Assembly: GCF_039655775.1 (NCBI RefSeq)
Contig: NZ_JBBYXJ010000001.1
Span: 992,001 to 1,056,000 of the forward strand
DNA: 64,000 nt
Source of the DNA: Iodidimonas sp. SYSU 1G8
GTDB taxonomy: Bacteria; Pseudomonadota; Alphaproteobacteria; SMXS01
Reading direction: 5' to 3'
This document shows, piece after piece, positions 35,287 through 44,721 of this stretch. The position numbers and the translations under genes are program-made. Position 1 is the first letter of the stretch. Each line of letters starts with the position of its first letter. Under the pieces are notes generated by a model. The model worked only from the letters and a program-made list of their open reading frames with translations, was not told the DNA's origin and did not search any database.

Positions 35287-35346
35287 CAATACACTCTGGA
35301 GATAACATCGGTTGAATATCGGTTTTAGTTACGCCGTCTCCCTCGG

Positions 35347-36498
35347 CTACCTTGCGAGCCTAACCGCTGGCTGCGGGGCGTCGCGCTGGCGCCATGTCCG
35401 GGCCGCCTGTTCGACGCGGCCCATGGTCTGCGAGGTCTGCGTCACCGCCAATTTGGGATAGATGTCGGCGGCGTTCCTGTCCCCGGCTTCCTTGGCGAGG
35501 TTCAGCCAGACCATGCCCTGAAACGTGTCACGCGGCACGCCCCTTCCCTGCACCAGCATCAGCCCATAAGCCGCCTGCGCGCCGGCGTCGCCGAGATCCG
35601 CCGCCCGCTGCAGCATGCTGGCGGCGCGCGTCGTGGCCGCGGCATCGGGTTTTCCGGAAAGCGCGGCCAGCGCCAGTGTCATCAGCGATCCGGCATGGCC
35701 ATTGGCCGCCGCCTCGCGGCGCCAGCGATCGGCCGCGGCGCGGTCGGCGGCGACACCCGTGCCTTTTTCCAGCATGCCCGCCACCGCGGCCTGCGACACC
35801 GAATGACCGCCTTCGGCGGCCTTGCGGAACCAACCATAGGCGCCCGGCATGTCGCGTCGGTCGGCCAGGATGCGGCCCAGATGATACTGGGCGAGCGTGT
35901 CCCCGCCCTCGGCGAGAGGTCGCAATTGCTGAATGGCGCCATCGACGAAACCGACGCGCAGATTGTCCAGCGCGCCTTCGATCGTCTCGATGGATGCTTC
36001 GTCCCGCGCCGCCAGCAGCCCGCGCGGCGCCTGCAACGGCCCCTCGACGAAGCCATTGACGTAGAAGCGGAACAGTCGGGCACCGTCCGGCCCGGCCTGA
36101 ACGACCCGCAAGCTTACCGTGTCCGGCGCCCCGGGCAGCCGGAACGCACAGCATGCCTCGCCCATCAGGACATTGAGCGGCTGGCCGTCACCGCTGCGAA
36201 GAAGCCGGAAATAGGTCTCGACCCGGCGGTCGAAGTCGCGTGCCGCCATCCCGCCGATCAGGATCGGCTTGTCCGGCGAAAAACCATACGCCGGATCCTG
36301 AGCCACGCCCTGAAGGCGGACCGTCCGGTCAGCCGCCGCCACAGGCGGTGGGGGCGCGTTGACACGCACCGGCGGACTGATTTGCGGCGCCTGCTGAACA
36401 GGGATGGTCTGCCCGGCGGGAACAGTATCCTGCGCATGCGATGCGGGCACCCATGCGAAGGCCAGTGCCGTGATGGAAAGAATCTGGGTTGGCCTCAT
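35347..36498 (-). CDS. Exported Sel1-repeat (TPR-like) protein
   Basis: A 383-residue protein with a signal peptide (cut near SHAQD, residue 22), a Pro-rich linker (residues 30-57), a small unassigned domain (70-170; includes EACCAFRL), and about five Sel1-like repeats (AQYHLGRILADRRDMPGAYG, AQAAYGLMLVQGRGVPRDT). Such repeats bind other proteins. Its ATG overlaps the glpD stop by 4 nt (36495-36498), so it is translated with glycerol-3-phosphate dehydrogenase; a functional link is not obvious. Confidence 0.85.
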   Translation of the reverse strand: MRPTQILSITALAFAWVPASHAQDTVPAGQTIPVQQAPQISPPVRVNAPPPPVAAADRTVRLQGVAQDPAYGFSPDKPILIGGMAARDFDRRVETYFRLLRSGDGQPLNVLMGEACCAFRLPGAPDTVSLRVVQAGPDGARLFRFYVNGFVEGPLQAPRGLLAARDEASIETIEGALDNLRVGFVDGAIQQLRPLAEGGDTLAQYHLGRILADRRDMPGAYGWFRKAAEGGHSVSQAAVAGMLEKGTGVAADRAAADRWRREAAANGHAGSLMTLALAALSGKPDAAATTRAASMLQRAADLGDAGAQAAYGLMLVQGRGVPRDTFQGMVWLNLAKEAGDRNAADIYPKLAVTQTSQTMGRVEQAARTWRQRDAPQPAVRLAR

Positions 36499-38006
36499 CC
36501 GGTTCCGCTCGTCAGTCGTGCCCTAAGGCGCGCGACGGTGTCCGCTGCCGCGACCAGCCCCAGCTTGGAGCGCCGCCACAGAAAATCATCCACCGTCTCG
36601 AGCCACTCATGTCGCAAGAGATAGCCGATTTCAGCTTCGTAGACACCATCACCGTAATGCGCGCCGAGATCGTCCAGCGAACCCGCCTTGCCGAGGATCA
36701 TGCGTGTCCGGCTCCCGTAGGAGCGGCTCAGACGGCGCGCCAGACCGGACGGCAGCCACGGATATTCGTTCAGGATATCGGCCAGAAGGCGCTCGAAATC
36801 TCCCTCCGGCAGATCGCCGCCGGGCAGCACCGCCTGAGCGGTCCAGGGGCCTGACGCATTAGGCAGGTGCGGCCCGAGCAGCGCCAGCGCCTGCTCGGAC
36901 AAAACCCGGTAGGTGGTGAGCTTGCCGCCCAGGACCGACAGCAGTGGCGCCTCGCCGTGGGGTGCGTCCAGATCCATCAGGAAGTCGCGGGTGACGGAGG
37001 ACGGATCATTCTCGGCATCGTCGACGAGCGGCCTGACGCCGGCGAAGGACCAGACCACGTCCGACGGCGCCACGGACTTGCGGAAGTAGCGATTCACCGC
37101 GCCGCACAGATAGTCCACTTCCTCCGGCGAAATGGTGACCGTGTCCGGCATCTCGGGCAACTCGACTTCGGTGGTGCCGACCAGCGAGTAGCGCTCCTGG
37201 AACGGCAGCACGAAAACGACCCGGCCATCGGTGTTCTGCAGCAGATAGGCTTCGTCGCCCCGGGTCAGGCGGGGCAACACGATGTGGCTGCCCTTGACCA
37301 GCCGCAGCCGGTCCCGCTCCGTGGTCTGAATCCGGTCCGTCATGAGATCCGCCGCCCAGGGCCCGGCCGCGTTTACCAGAACACGCGTCGCGACGGTTGT
37401 CGTCCGTCCGTTTCGCCTGTCGCGCAATACAGCCCGCCACTGTCCCGCCTCGCGCGCGGCGGAGACCAGCTCGGTGCGGGTCAGAATCGTCGCGCCCCTC
37501 GCCGCGGCGTCCATGGCGTTGGCGACGACCAGCCGAGCGTCATCCGCCCAGCAGTCCGCGTAGACGAAGCCGCGGCGGAATTCGTCCTTGAGAACGCCGC
37601 CCGCCGGATCGCCGCGCAGATTGACCGAGCGCGACCGGGGCAGTTTCTGACGGCCGCCAAGGCGGTCATAGAGCAGAAGGCCGATGCGCAGCATCCATCC
37701 CGGGCGCGAGGCCAGCCCTTGCGGCAGGACGAATTCCAGCGGCCATACCAGATGCGGCGCCGCCCGCAGCAGCACCTCCCGCTCCTTGAGCGCCTTGCGC
37801 ACCAGCGCGAATTCATAATGTTCCAGATAGCGCAGGCCGCCATGGATCAGCTTGGAACTGGCCGAGGACGTCGCCCCGGCGAGATCGTCGCGCTCGCAGA
37901 GCATGACGCTGAGGCCGCGTCCCGCGGCATCCCGCGCGATCCCTGTCCCGTTGATGCCGCCGCCGACGACGAGCAGGTCAACCGATTGGCTTTGCACGTC
38001 TTCCAT
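36495..38006 (-). CDS. glpD: Aerobic glycerol-3-phosphate dehydrogenase
   Basis: A 503-residue FAD enzyme of the inner membrane that oxidises glycerol-3-phosphate to dihydroxyacetone phosphate and reduces quinone. The FAD motif is [20 protein letters not shown]. The conserved [17 protein letters not shown] and GGKLTTYR are present, and the C-terminal GlpD domain is complete. Its start codon is only 14 nt from the glpK start on the other strand, so the promoter of each gene must lie inside the other coding region or the true starts differ. Confidence 0.96.
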   Translation of the reverse strand: MEDVQSQSVDLLVVGGGINGTGIARDAAGRGLSVMLCERDDLAGATSSASSKLIHGGLRYLEHYEFALVRKALKEREVLLRAAPHLVWPLEFVLPQGLASRPGWMLRIGLLLYDRLGGRQKLPRSRSVNLRGDPAGGVLKDEFRRGFVYADCWADDARLVVANAMDAAARGATILTRTELVSAAREAGQWRAVLRDRRNGRTTTVATRVLVNAAGPWAADLMTDRIQTTERDRLRLVKGSHIVLPRLTRGDEAYLLQNTDGRVVFVLPFQERYSLVGTTEVELPEMPDTVTISPEEVDYLCGAVNRYFRKSVAPSDVVWSFAGVRPLVDDAENDPSSVTRDFLMDLDAPHGEAPLLSVLGGKLTTYRVLSEQALALLGPHLPNASGPWTAQAVLPGGDLPEGDFERLLADILNEYPWLPSGLARRLSRSYGSRTRMILGKAGSLDDLGAHYGDGVYEAEIGYLLRHEWLETVDDFLWRRSKLGLVAAADTVARLRARLTSGTG

Positions 38007-38020
38007 TGCATAGTCGTAGC

Positions 38021-39523
38021 ATGACCGACCGACGCGCCATACTGGCTATTGATCAGGGAACCACCAGCAGCCGCGCGCTGGTTTTCGACATGGCCGGAAA
38101 CACCGTCGCCCTGGCACAGACCGATCTCACCCAGCACTATCCAGGCGATGGCTGGGTCGAGCACGATCCGGAGCAGATCTGGCGCGACACGCTGGCGGCG
38201 TGCCGGAGCGTGCTGACGCAGGCTGCGGAAAAAGGCTTCGGCACCGTCTGCATCGGCATCACCAACCAGCGCGAGACGACCATCGTCTGGGACCGGCGCA
38301 CCGGAGATCCGATCCACAACGCCATCGTCTGGCAGGACCGCAGAACCGCGCCGCTGTGCCGGACGCTGCGAGACGCCGGCCACGAAACCATGGTCGCCGA
38401 ACGGACGGGACTTCTGCTGGACCCGTATTTTTCCGGCACCAAGATCGCCTGGCTGCTCGACAACGTGCCCGGCGCCCGCGACCGTGCCGAGCGCGGTGAG
38501 CTGGCCTTCGGCACGGTGGACAGTTTCCTGCTGTGGCGCCTGACCGGAGGCCGCCACGCCACGGACGCGACCAACGCCTCGCGCACCCTCCTGTTCAACA
38601 TTCACACCCAGGACTGGGACGACGATCTGCTGGCCCTGCTCGGCATCCCCCGTTCCCTGCTGCCCGAGGTGACCGACTGCGCTGGTCCGCTCGGTGAAAC
38701 CAGCCTGTTCGGCGACCTGCTGCCGGTCACGGGGATGGCCGGCGACCAGCAGGCCGCCACCGTGGGCCAGGCCTGCCTGAAGCCGGGCATGCTCAAGAGC
38801 ACCTATGGCACCGGTTGCTTCGCCCTGCTGAACACCGGGCACACGCCCATCGCCTCGCGCAACCGGCTGCTCACCACCGTGGCCTACCGCCTTGATGGGG
38901 TGCCGACCTATGCGCTGGAAGGCAGCATCTTCATCGCCGGCGCGGCCATCCAGTGGCTGCGCGACGGGCTCGGCATCATCGGCACGTCGTCGGAAAGCGC
39001 GGCGCTGGCCCAGTCGCTGCCGGACAATGAAGGCGTCTACATGGTCCCCGCCTTTACCGGACTGGGCGCGCCCTGGTGGGACCCGGACGCCCGCGGACTG
39101 ATCACCGGACTGACCCGCAACACAGGGCCGGCGCATCTGGCGCGGGCCGCGCTGGAAGCCGCCTGCTACCAGACCGACGACCTGCTCAGGGCCATGCGCG
39201 CCGACTATCAGGGCGACGTTGCCGAGATCCGCGTCGATGGCGGCATGGCCGCGAACGACTGGCTGCTGCAGTTCCTCAGTGACATCACCGACGCGCCGGT
39301 CGAGCGCCCGCACACCACCGAGATCACCGCGCTCGGCGCCGCGTTGCTGGCCGGACTGGGTCACGGCCTTTGGGAGTCGCCTGACGAAGCCGCCCTGCTC
39401 TGGCAACGCGCGGCGCGCTTCGCGCCGGCTATGTCGGCGGGGGAACGCAAGCGGCTGGTCGATGGATGGACGCAGGCCGTTCGCCGTTCGGTTAGTGATT
39501 TTGGACAGGAGCCCATGTCATGA
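38021..39523 (+). CDS. glpK: Glycerol kinase
   Basis: A 500-residue FGGY-family kinase that makes glycerol-3-phosphate from glycerol and ATP. It begins [16 protein letters not shown] and has [14 protein letters not shown], the FGGY signatures [20 protein letters not shown] and [21 protein letters not shown] at 38006 is in frame, but the ATG at 38021 is the family start. With divergent glpD it forms a complete aerobic glycerol pathway; no uptake facilitator is adjacent. The stop overlaps the cytochrome b start (ATGA, 39520-39523). Confidence 0.97.
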   Translation: MTDRRAILAIDQGTTSSRALVFDMAGNTVALAQTDLTQHYPGDGWVEHDPEQIWRDTLAACRSVLTQAAEKGFGTVCIGITNQRETTIVWDRRTGDPIHNAIVWQDRRTAPLCRTLRDAGHETMVAERTGLLLDPYFSGTKIAWLLDNVPGARDRAERGELAFGTVDSFLLWRLTGGRHATDATNASRTLLFNIHTQDWDDDLLALLGIPRSLLPEVTDCAGPLGETSLFGDLLPVTGMAGDQQAATVGQACLKPGMLKSTYGTGCFALLNTGHTPIASRNRLLTTVAYRLDGVPTYALEGSIFIAGAAIQWLRDGLGIIGTSSESAALAQSLPDNEGVYMVPAFTGLGAPWWDPDARGLITGLTRNTGPAHLARAALEAACYQTDDLLRAMRADYQGDVAEIRVDGGMAANDWLLQFLSDITDAPVERPHTTEITALGAALLAGLGHGLWESPDEAALLWQRAARFAPAMSAGERKRLVDGWTQAVRRSVSDFGQEPMS

Positions 39524-40206
39524 AAACCAAGGTCTGGGATCTGCCGATCCGGCTGTTCCACATCGGTATCATCGTGCTTGTCGGTATCTCATGGTGGAGC
39601 GGCGAGCGGCTGGATCGCACGGAACTGGCCGGCCTCGACCCGCTGGACATCCACATCTGGAGCGGGTGCACCATTCTGGCGCTGGTCCTGTTCCGCATTC
39701 TCTGGGGCTTTGTCGGCAGCACCACCGCCCGGTTCAGCCACTTCGTCAAAGGCCCCGTCGCCGTCGCGCGCTATCTGCGCGGCATGGTCTCCCGCCAGTC
39801 GCGGCAGGAAGCCGGGCACAATCCTCTGGGCGGCTGGTCGGTCGTTCTGATGCTGGCCATGCTGCTGGCCATGCCGCTGATGGGATTGTTCGCCGCCGAC
39901 GCCGATCTGTGGGGCGCCGGGCCAAGCGGGCCGCTGAGCAGCCTCGTGCAGGAAGACACGGCCGACAATCTGGCCCACTGGCACGAGGATCTGTGGGAGA
40001 TCCTGATGATCGTGCTTGGCGTCCACATCGCGGCCGCCCTGTTCTATCTGGTCGTGAAGCGCCAGAACCTGATCGGCGCCATGATCACCGGGCGCGCCAA
40101 TGTGGAAGGGGCCGAAACCCTGCGGTTCCGGCCCCTGTGGCTTGCTGTGCTGATCCTCGCCGTGACTGGCGGCGCCGTGGTGGCCGCCATCACGACCCTG
40201 GCGTGA
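39520..40206 (+). CDS. Membrane dihaem cytochrome b (cytochrome b561 / Ni-Fe-hydrogenase b-type)
   Basis: A 228-residue four-helix cytochrome b. [12 protein letters not shown] near the N-terminus gives the first His ligand, with others in [15 protein letters not shown] and [11 protein letters not shown]. Membrane segments are near residues 14-33, 47-68, 105-125 and 155-175, with a fifth at the C-terminus. Such proteins pass electrons between quinol and soluble cytochromes. It is translationally coupled to glpK and its stop abuts the stop of the convergent cytochrome c' gene; those two may be redox partners. Confidence 0.92.
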   Translation: MKTKVWDLPIRLFHIGIIVLVGISWWSGERLDRTELAGLDPLDIHIWSGCTILALVLFRILWGFVGSTTARFSHFVKGPVAVARYLRGMVSRQSRQEAGHNPLGGWSVVLMLAMLLAMPLMGLFAADADLWGAGPSGPLSSLVQEDTADNLAHWHEDLWEILMIVLGVHIAAALFYLVVKRQNLIGAMITGRANVEGAETLRFRPLWLAVLILAVTGGAVVAAITTLA

Positions 40207-40665
40207 TCAGTCCTTGAACTTGTCGTGACAGCCCTTGCATGACGCACCGACGCCCTTGGCGGCGGCGCCGATGGCTGCCTGATCGCCTGCCTGCACGGCG
40301 GAGGCCAACGCGACGGCGGCCTTCTCGAAATCATCGGCCTGCTTGCTGAAGTCGGAACCGGCGGCCCAGATTGCATCCTTGGCTTCCGTCTTGACGCCGG
40401 AACCCGACGTGTTCTGGGCGAACGCGGCCTTCACCTGCTTGGAGGCGGCGGCCAGGGCGTCCGCATTATAGGCCAGCGCATCCTTGTGCGGCACCTTGCC
40501 CTGGAGAATGCTGAAGAAGTTCCCCGTATGGCCGCCGATCACCGACATCACCCCCTCGCGATATTTCACCGCGTCTTCGGGCTTGGCGTCCTGGGCGTGG
40601 GCCGGGACCAGGAACGCAGCGGCCAGCAAACCGCCGGCTACCGTGGCACGAGCAAAGATCTTCAT
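40207..40665 (-). CDS. Cytochrome c', class II, periplasmic
   Basis: A 152-residue protein with a signal peptide (AHAQD, cut near residue 24) and a four-helix bundle. The haem c site is at the very end, CKGCH (residues 143-147), the hallmark of class II cytochromes c. It may carry electrons or bind NO. It converges with the cytochrome b gene with no gap, a common pairing of b561 and class II c. Confidence 0.95.
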   Translation of the reverse strand: MKIFARATVAGGLLAAAFLVPAHAQDAKPEDAVKYREGVMSVIGGHTGNFFSILQGKVPHKDALAYNADALAAASKQVKAAFAQNTSGSGVKTEAKDAIWAAGSDFSKQADDFEKAAVALASAVQAGDQAAIGAAAKGVGASCKGCHDKFKD

Positions 40666-40771
40666 ATGATTTCCCCTGAGGTGAGTGCGCTTCCAAAGAT
40701 GATGGTACCTGAGGAACGCGCCCTCTGAAAGGTGCTAGCGGATATGGCAGGAGGGCTCGTTTTATCTTGCT

Positions 40772-40788
40772 ATTGCGAGTCATTATTA
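40772..40788 (+). promoter_or_regulatory. Possible Fur/Irr-like site
   Basis: ATTGCGAGTCATTATTA resembles the iron-box pattern (TTGCGA-N-CATT-TT) seen before iron genes in proteobacteria. It lies 24 nt before the first ATG of the unknown gene at 40812, in an otherwise AT-rich patch. The match is imperfect and I could not score it. Confidence 0.3.
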
Positions 40789-40811
40789 AATAAGCTGATA
40801 CGACTGAACCA

Positions 40812-41339
40812 ATGAATGGACATGATCCCATGCAGAACGACGCTCTCATGACCACCGAGGTGCACACTTTCGATAGCGACACCCGCAGTTTTGCTGATCA
40901 ATTCGTGCTCTGGGCGATGCGAAAATGGGTGATCGGCCATAAGGGCGCGCCAGCGGCCCTCGCCCTGTTGCAGAACGCCTTCGACCGCACGAGCGCCCCC
41001 GACGCGGTTCAGCATCTGAATGGCCTGATGCAGGCGATCACGGCCGGCGCGTCTCGGCGCATCGCGGTCCATGCGCCCTGCTGTACGGCGGTCAGCGGCG
41101 ATGAATTGCTGGTGCTCGACGCCATCGCCCTTGCCCAGGCGGAAGTGAAGGTCGACGTGGCATTTCTGCTTCGGCGTTTCCTGACACCGGCCGGGGCGCG
41201 CGCGGCCGCAGCGCCGTTGCGGGATCTGGCGGCGGCGCTGCGCGACAGCGGCCTGCGGCTCACCGTACGCTCGGGAACCTATCCGCTGGCCGGCGTGACC
41301 ACGCTCGACATGGTCCAGGTGCCGGCGACCCTGCACTGA
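40812..41339 (+). CDS. Hypothetical 175-residue protein
   Basis: I do not recognise this family. The protein is mostly helical, with a central VLWAMRKWVIGHKG and an APCCTAVSGDELLVLDAIAL segment whose Cys-Cys pair could bind metal. There is no signal peptide or membrane helix. In-frame ATG codons at 40830 and 40848 are alternative starts; no ribosome site is clear for any. A Fur-like sequence upstream suggests iron or redox control. Its stop abuts the stop of the convergent kinase gene. Confidence 0.75.
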   Translation: MNGHDPMQNDALMTTEVHTFDSDTRSFADQFVLWAMRKWVIGHKGAPAALALLQNAFDRTSAPDAVQHLNGLMQAITAGASRRIAVHAPCCTAVSGDELLVLDAIALAQAEVKVDVAFLLRRFLTPAGARAAAAPLRDLAAALRDSGLRLTVRSGTYPLAGVTTLDMVQVPATLH

Positions 41340-43331
41340 TCAAAGATCGGCGGGACGCGACAAAAGCTCGTCGATCTTCGCCAGCAGGTCCTTCTTGGAA
41401 AAAGGCTTCTGCAACAGGACCATGCCAGCATCGACTCGACCGCCATGGACAAGCACGTTCTCGGCATAGCCTGACATGAACAGCACGCGGCATTCCGGCA
41501 CGCGCAGCAACACGGCCTCAGCCACTTCGCGGCCGGTAATCCGGTCCGGCAGCACCACGTCGGCGACCAGCATCTGCGGACGGAAGCGCCCGGTATCGAT
41601 CAGATCGATCGCCTCCCGCCCTGTCGCCGCCACCTCGACGGTATAGCCTTCCTTGCGCAGCATGACGCGCAAGGTGCGGCGGACATCGTCATTGTCCTCG
41701 ACCACCAGAATCGTTTCCAGGCCCTTCGGCGCGACACGCGTTTCCGGCTGGACAGGTGCCGTCACGACCAGGGACGACGATGTACGAGGCAGATGGATCA
41801 GGATCGTGGTGCCGCGACCCAGTTCACTGACGATAGCGATATGGCCGCCCGACTGCCGCACGAAGCCGTAGACCATGCTGAGCCCCAGGCCGGTCCCCTT
41901 ACCCACGTCCTTGGTGGTGAAGAAGGGCTCGAAAGCGCGGTCTATGACGTCGCTCGGCATGCCGGTGCCCGTGTCGCTGATCTCGATCGTGACATACTCG
42001 CCCGATTTGATCCCGCCGCCCTTGCCACCCAGTTCATCGTCGCCGAGCCACCCGCACCGTGTCCGGAGCGTCAGCGTCCCGCCCTGCGGCATGGCGTCGC
42101 CGGCATTGACCGCCAGGTTCAGCAGCGCATTCTGAAACTGACCGGGATCGATTTCGCAGGGCCACACCGTGTCGGCGAAATTGGCGAGGATCTGGATATC
42201 CTCGCGTAGGGTACGGCGCAGGAAGACCAAGGCATCGCCCATGATCTCGTTGACGTCCACCACCCGGGGCTCGAGCGGCTGGCGGCGGGCGAACGCGAGA
42301 AGCCGCTGGGTCAACTGTGTCCCGCGCTCCACCGCGCCAGCCAGCATCCGCAGTGAATCGGCCGCCATCGGGTCAGCATACGGCTGATCGTGCAGCACTT
42401 CGAGGCTGAGCTGCATCGCCATCAAAAGGTTGTTGAAGTCGTGCGCGACGCCGCCGGTCAATTGTCCGATCGCCTCCAGCCGGTGCGCCTGCTGCAGATC
42501 GGCCTGGGCTCGCTTGATCTCCGTCAGATCCAGAATCTCGGAGACGAAGTGCAGTGGTTCTCCCGAGCCGTCGCGGACCATGGAGACGCTCAGCAGCGCC
42601 CATACCGCCTCGCCGCCTTTCCGGAGGTACCGCTTCTCCATCTGGAAGGACGTGATATTGCCAGCCAGCATCTGCTGGACCTGATGGAGATCGGCATCCA
42701 GGTCATCGGGATGGGTGATGGCCTGAAAGTCGAGGGCGCAAAGCTCGTCCTGCGTATAATCCAGCATGGTGGCCAGCGCGGCGTTCACCATCAGCAGCCG
42801 GCCGCACGGCGACACCAGCGCCATGCCGTGGGGCGCGGTCTCGAAGACACCGCGGAATCTCTGCTCGCTTTCCAGCAGCGCGAGATTGGAGCGGGACAAT
42901 TGCGCGTTCGTCCGTTCCAGTTCCGCAAGGATTTCATGCCGCTCGGTTTCCTGTCGCAGGCGAACCATCGCCGCGGCGATGGCGCTGCGGAAAGCAGGGC
43001 CGCGAAGATCATCGCTGAACATGCAGGCCTGCGCGCCGGATCGGATGGCCTCGGCCAGCACGCTCTCATCGTCCCGCTCGGCGATCAGCACGACAGCCGG
43101 ACCGCGTCCGCCCCAATAGGACCGTACCCGCTTCAGAAAGTCGATCCCGTCGCCGCCGAACAGGCCTTCCTCGAGCAGGACGCAGTCAAATCTCTCCTCG
43201 GTGAGCAGGACGAATGCCAGATGACCATCCGCTGTCTCGGTCACGGACATGTTCGGCATGGCCTCACCGAGGACCCTGAGGATCGCGTGGCGCCGTGCCG
43301 CGTCATTCATCACGAGAAGCGTGTTGATCAA
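41340..43331 (-). CDS. Hybrid sensor histidine kinase (degenerate REC-PAS-HisKA-HATPase-REC)
   Basis: A 663-residue soluble hybrid kinase. Residues 1-125 form a receiver-like domain in which the phospho-acceptor Asp is replaced by Glu (FDCVLLEEGLFGGDG). A coiled linker is followed by a PAS/PAC domain (150-285), HisKA with His in GGVAHDFNNLL, an ATPase domain ([28 protein letters not shown]), and a complete C-terminal receiver (LVADVVLPDRITG, KPFSKKDLL). It lacks membrane segments and so senses a cytoplasmic signal. No dedicated output regulator is adjacent. Confidence 0.94.
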   Translation of the reverse strand: MINTLLVMNDAARRHAILRVLGEAMPNMSVTETADGHLAFVLLTEERFDCVLLEEGLFGGDGIDFLKRVRSYWGGRGPAVVLIAERDDESVLAEAIRSGAQACMFSDDLRGPAFRSAIAAAMVRLRQETERHEILAELERTNAQLSRSNLALLESEQRFRGVFETAPHGMALVSPCGRLLMVNAALATMLDYTQDELCALDFQAITHPDDLDADLHQVQQMLAGNITSFQMEKRYLRKGGEAVWALLSVSMVRDGSGEPLHFVSEILDLTEIKRAQADLQQAHRLEAIGQLTGGVAHDFNNLLMAMQLSLEVLHDQPYADPMAADSLRMLAGAVERGTQLTQRLLAFARRQPLEPRVVDVNEIMGDALVFLRRTLREDIQILANFADTVWPCEIDPGQFQNALLNLAVNAGDAMPQGGTLTLRTRCGWLGDDELGGKGGGIKSGEYVTIEISDTGTGMPSDVIDRAFEPFFTTKDVGKGTGLGLSMVYGFVRQSGGHIAIVSELGRGTTILIHLPRTSSSLVVTAPVQPETRVAPKGLETILVVEDNDDVRRTLRVMLRKEGYTVEVAATGREAIDLIDTGRFRPQMLVADVVLPDRITGREVAEAVLLRVPECRVLFMSGYAENVLVHGGRVDAGMVLLQKPFSKKDLLAKIDELLSRPADL

Positions 43332-43480
43332 GCCTGGCTCTACAATCGCTGTCAGAAACGGGGCGGTGCAACCGGTCGAGGACAGCGAAACGGTCCAACG
43401 GTCCGGATCGTCAAATCTCGCTGCGCCGCAACATTAACGCCTGAACAATCCCGGATACAAACCGGATTTGACCCTGCGCT

Positions 43481-44659
43481 TCAGTAAATCGGCTCCACAT
43501 CGAACGCCACGCAGACCCGTCGCTCTTCGCTCCGGAAAGGAACGGTACCGTGATACAGGTACGAAGGGAAAAGAAACATCTGGCCGAGGACGGGTCTGTA
43601 CTGACGGATATCGAAGCCGCCGGCGACGTTCAGTTGTCCGGTGGGCTTGCCGAACTCCAGCCATCCTTCCGGACGGTGCGCAGGGTCGTCGATGACGGCG
43701 GGCAACTGCGGATAGAACACGCCGCTCAGCCAACCATTGGGGTGGATGTGCGGACGCTCGTGGCCGCGATTGTGCATCACCACGCCCCAGGCGGTCAGGC
43801 GCCATTTGTCCGGCGCCCAGCGAACCGCCGGATGTGACGGATCATCGGGCAATTGCGCCTTGTACCAGCGGACAGCCTCGTCGATCCGGGCGATCATCCC
43901 TTCCATGGGCCCGAGAGGCGGCTTGATCAGCTCGCCCGTATGCCGCCCGTTTTCAGTCGACATCACGCCGCCCTGCAAAGTCGGGTGAGTTCGGATGTAG
44001 CGTGACAGCGCCTTATTGAAGGACGCCATGTCGGCATAACCGTCCGGCGGCGCGAACGCGTAGCTTTTCACCAGTGTATCGAAGTCGAGCAGGCGCCCGG
44101 CCTCGTCCGTCCGGCCCGCGGCGGCCAGCGCGTGCGCCTGATAGGCCAGCGCGTGAAAGTCGCGGCCGCGCGCCACCATGCACGCATCGAAAACGGCGAC
44201 GGCCTCGTCGGCGCGCCCCTGCGCCAGATAGAGATTGCCCAGATCGTAATAGGGGTCGCCATAGCGCGGGTCGCGGGCGATGGCCTCCCGGAAGGCCGCC
44301 TCGGCCTCTTCCGGCAGGCCCGCCTTGACGGAAGCGGCGCCCAGATTCATGAAATAGCCGGGCTCGGATGCCCCCAGCGCGATGGCGCGCCGGATCATCT
44401 CCAGCGCCGCGTCATAGCGACCCGCGTGGAACTCGATCATGCCAAGACCGCTGATCGCCCCCACATGCCGGTCATCCAGCGCCAGCAGCTGCCGGTAAAG
44501 GGACTCCGCCTCGCGAAACCTGTTCGCCTGGTGATAGCGCACGGCCGCCTGGAAGGCCGAAACCGCGTTCTCGCGTGACACCATCGGCGGCGCGGCGGCG
44601 GCCGAGGGCTGCTTGCGGAGCGACTTTTCCTGCATCCTGCGTTGCTGGCGGTTCGACAT
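43481..44659 (-). CDS. TPR protein with a putative 2OG-Fe(II) oxygenase domain
   Basis: A 392-residue protein. Residues 30-190 carry about four TPR units (FREAESLYRQLLALD, EAAFREAIARDPRYG). The C-terminal 200 residues look like the TPR-linked 2-oxoglutarate/Fe(II) oxygenase family: HIHPNGWLSGVFYPQLP supplies the first iron ligands and FPSYLYHGTVPFRSEERRV the distal His and 2OG-binding Arg. It may hydroxylate a protein or a small molecule. The ATG at 44659 opens with a basic MSNRQQRRMQ. Upstream, 62 nt separate it from the divergent acyl-CoA synthetase gene. Confidence 0.88.
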   Translation of the reverse strand: MSNRQQRRMQEKSLRKQPSAAAAPPMVSRENAVSAFQAAVRYHQANRFREAESLYRQLLALDDRHVGAISGLGMIEFHAGRYDAALEMIRRAIALGASEPGYFMNLGAASVKAGLPEEAEAAFREAIARDPRYGDPYYDLGNLYLAQGRADEAVAVFDACMVARGRDFHALAYQAHALAAAGRTDEAGRLLDFDTLVKSYAFAPPDGYADMASFNKALSRYIRTHPTLQGGVMSTENGRHTGELIKPPLGPMEGMIARIDEAVRWYKAQLPDDPSHPAVRWAPDKWRLTAWGVVMHNRGHERPHIHPNGWLSGVFYPQLPAVIDDPAHRPEGWLEFGKPTGQLNVAGGFDIRQYRPVLGQMFLFPSYLYHGTVPFRSEERRVCVAFDVEPIY

Positions 44660-44721
44660 GCTTGTCCGGCGGGTCCCGTTGTGATTGCCTCGGCATCATA
44701 ATGCGGTTTCGGGGAGCGACC

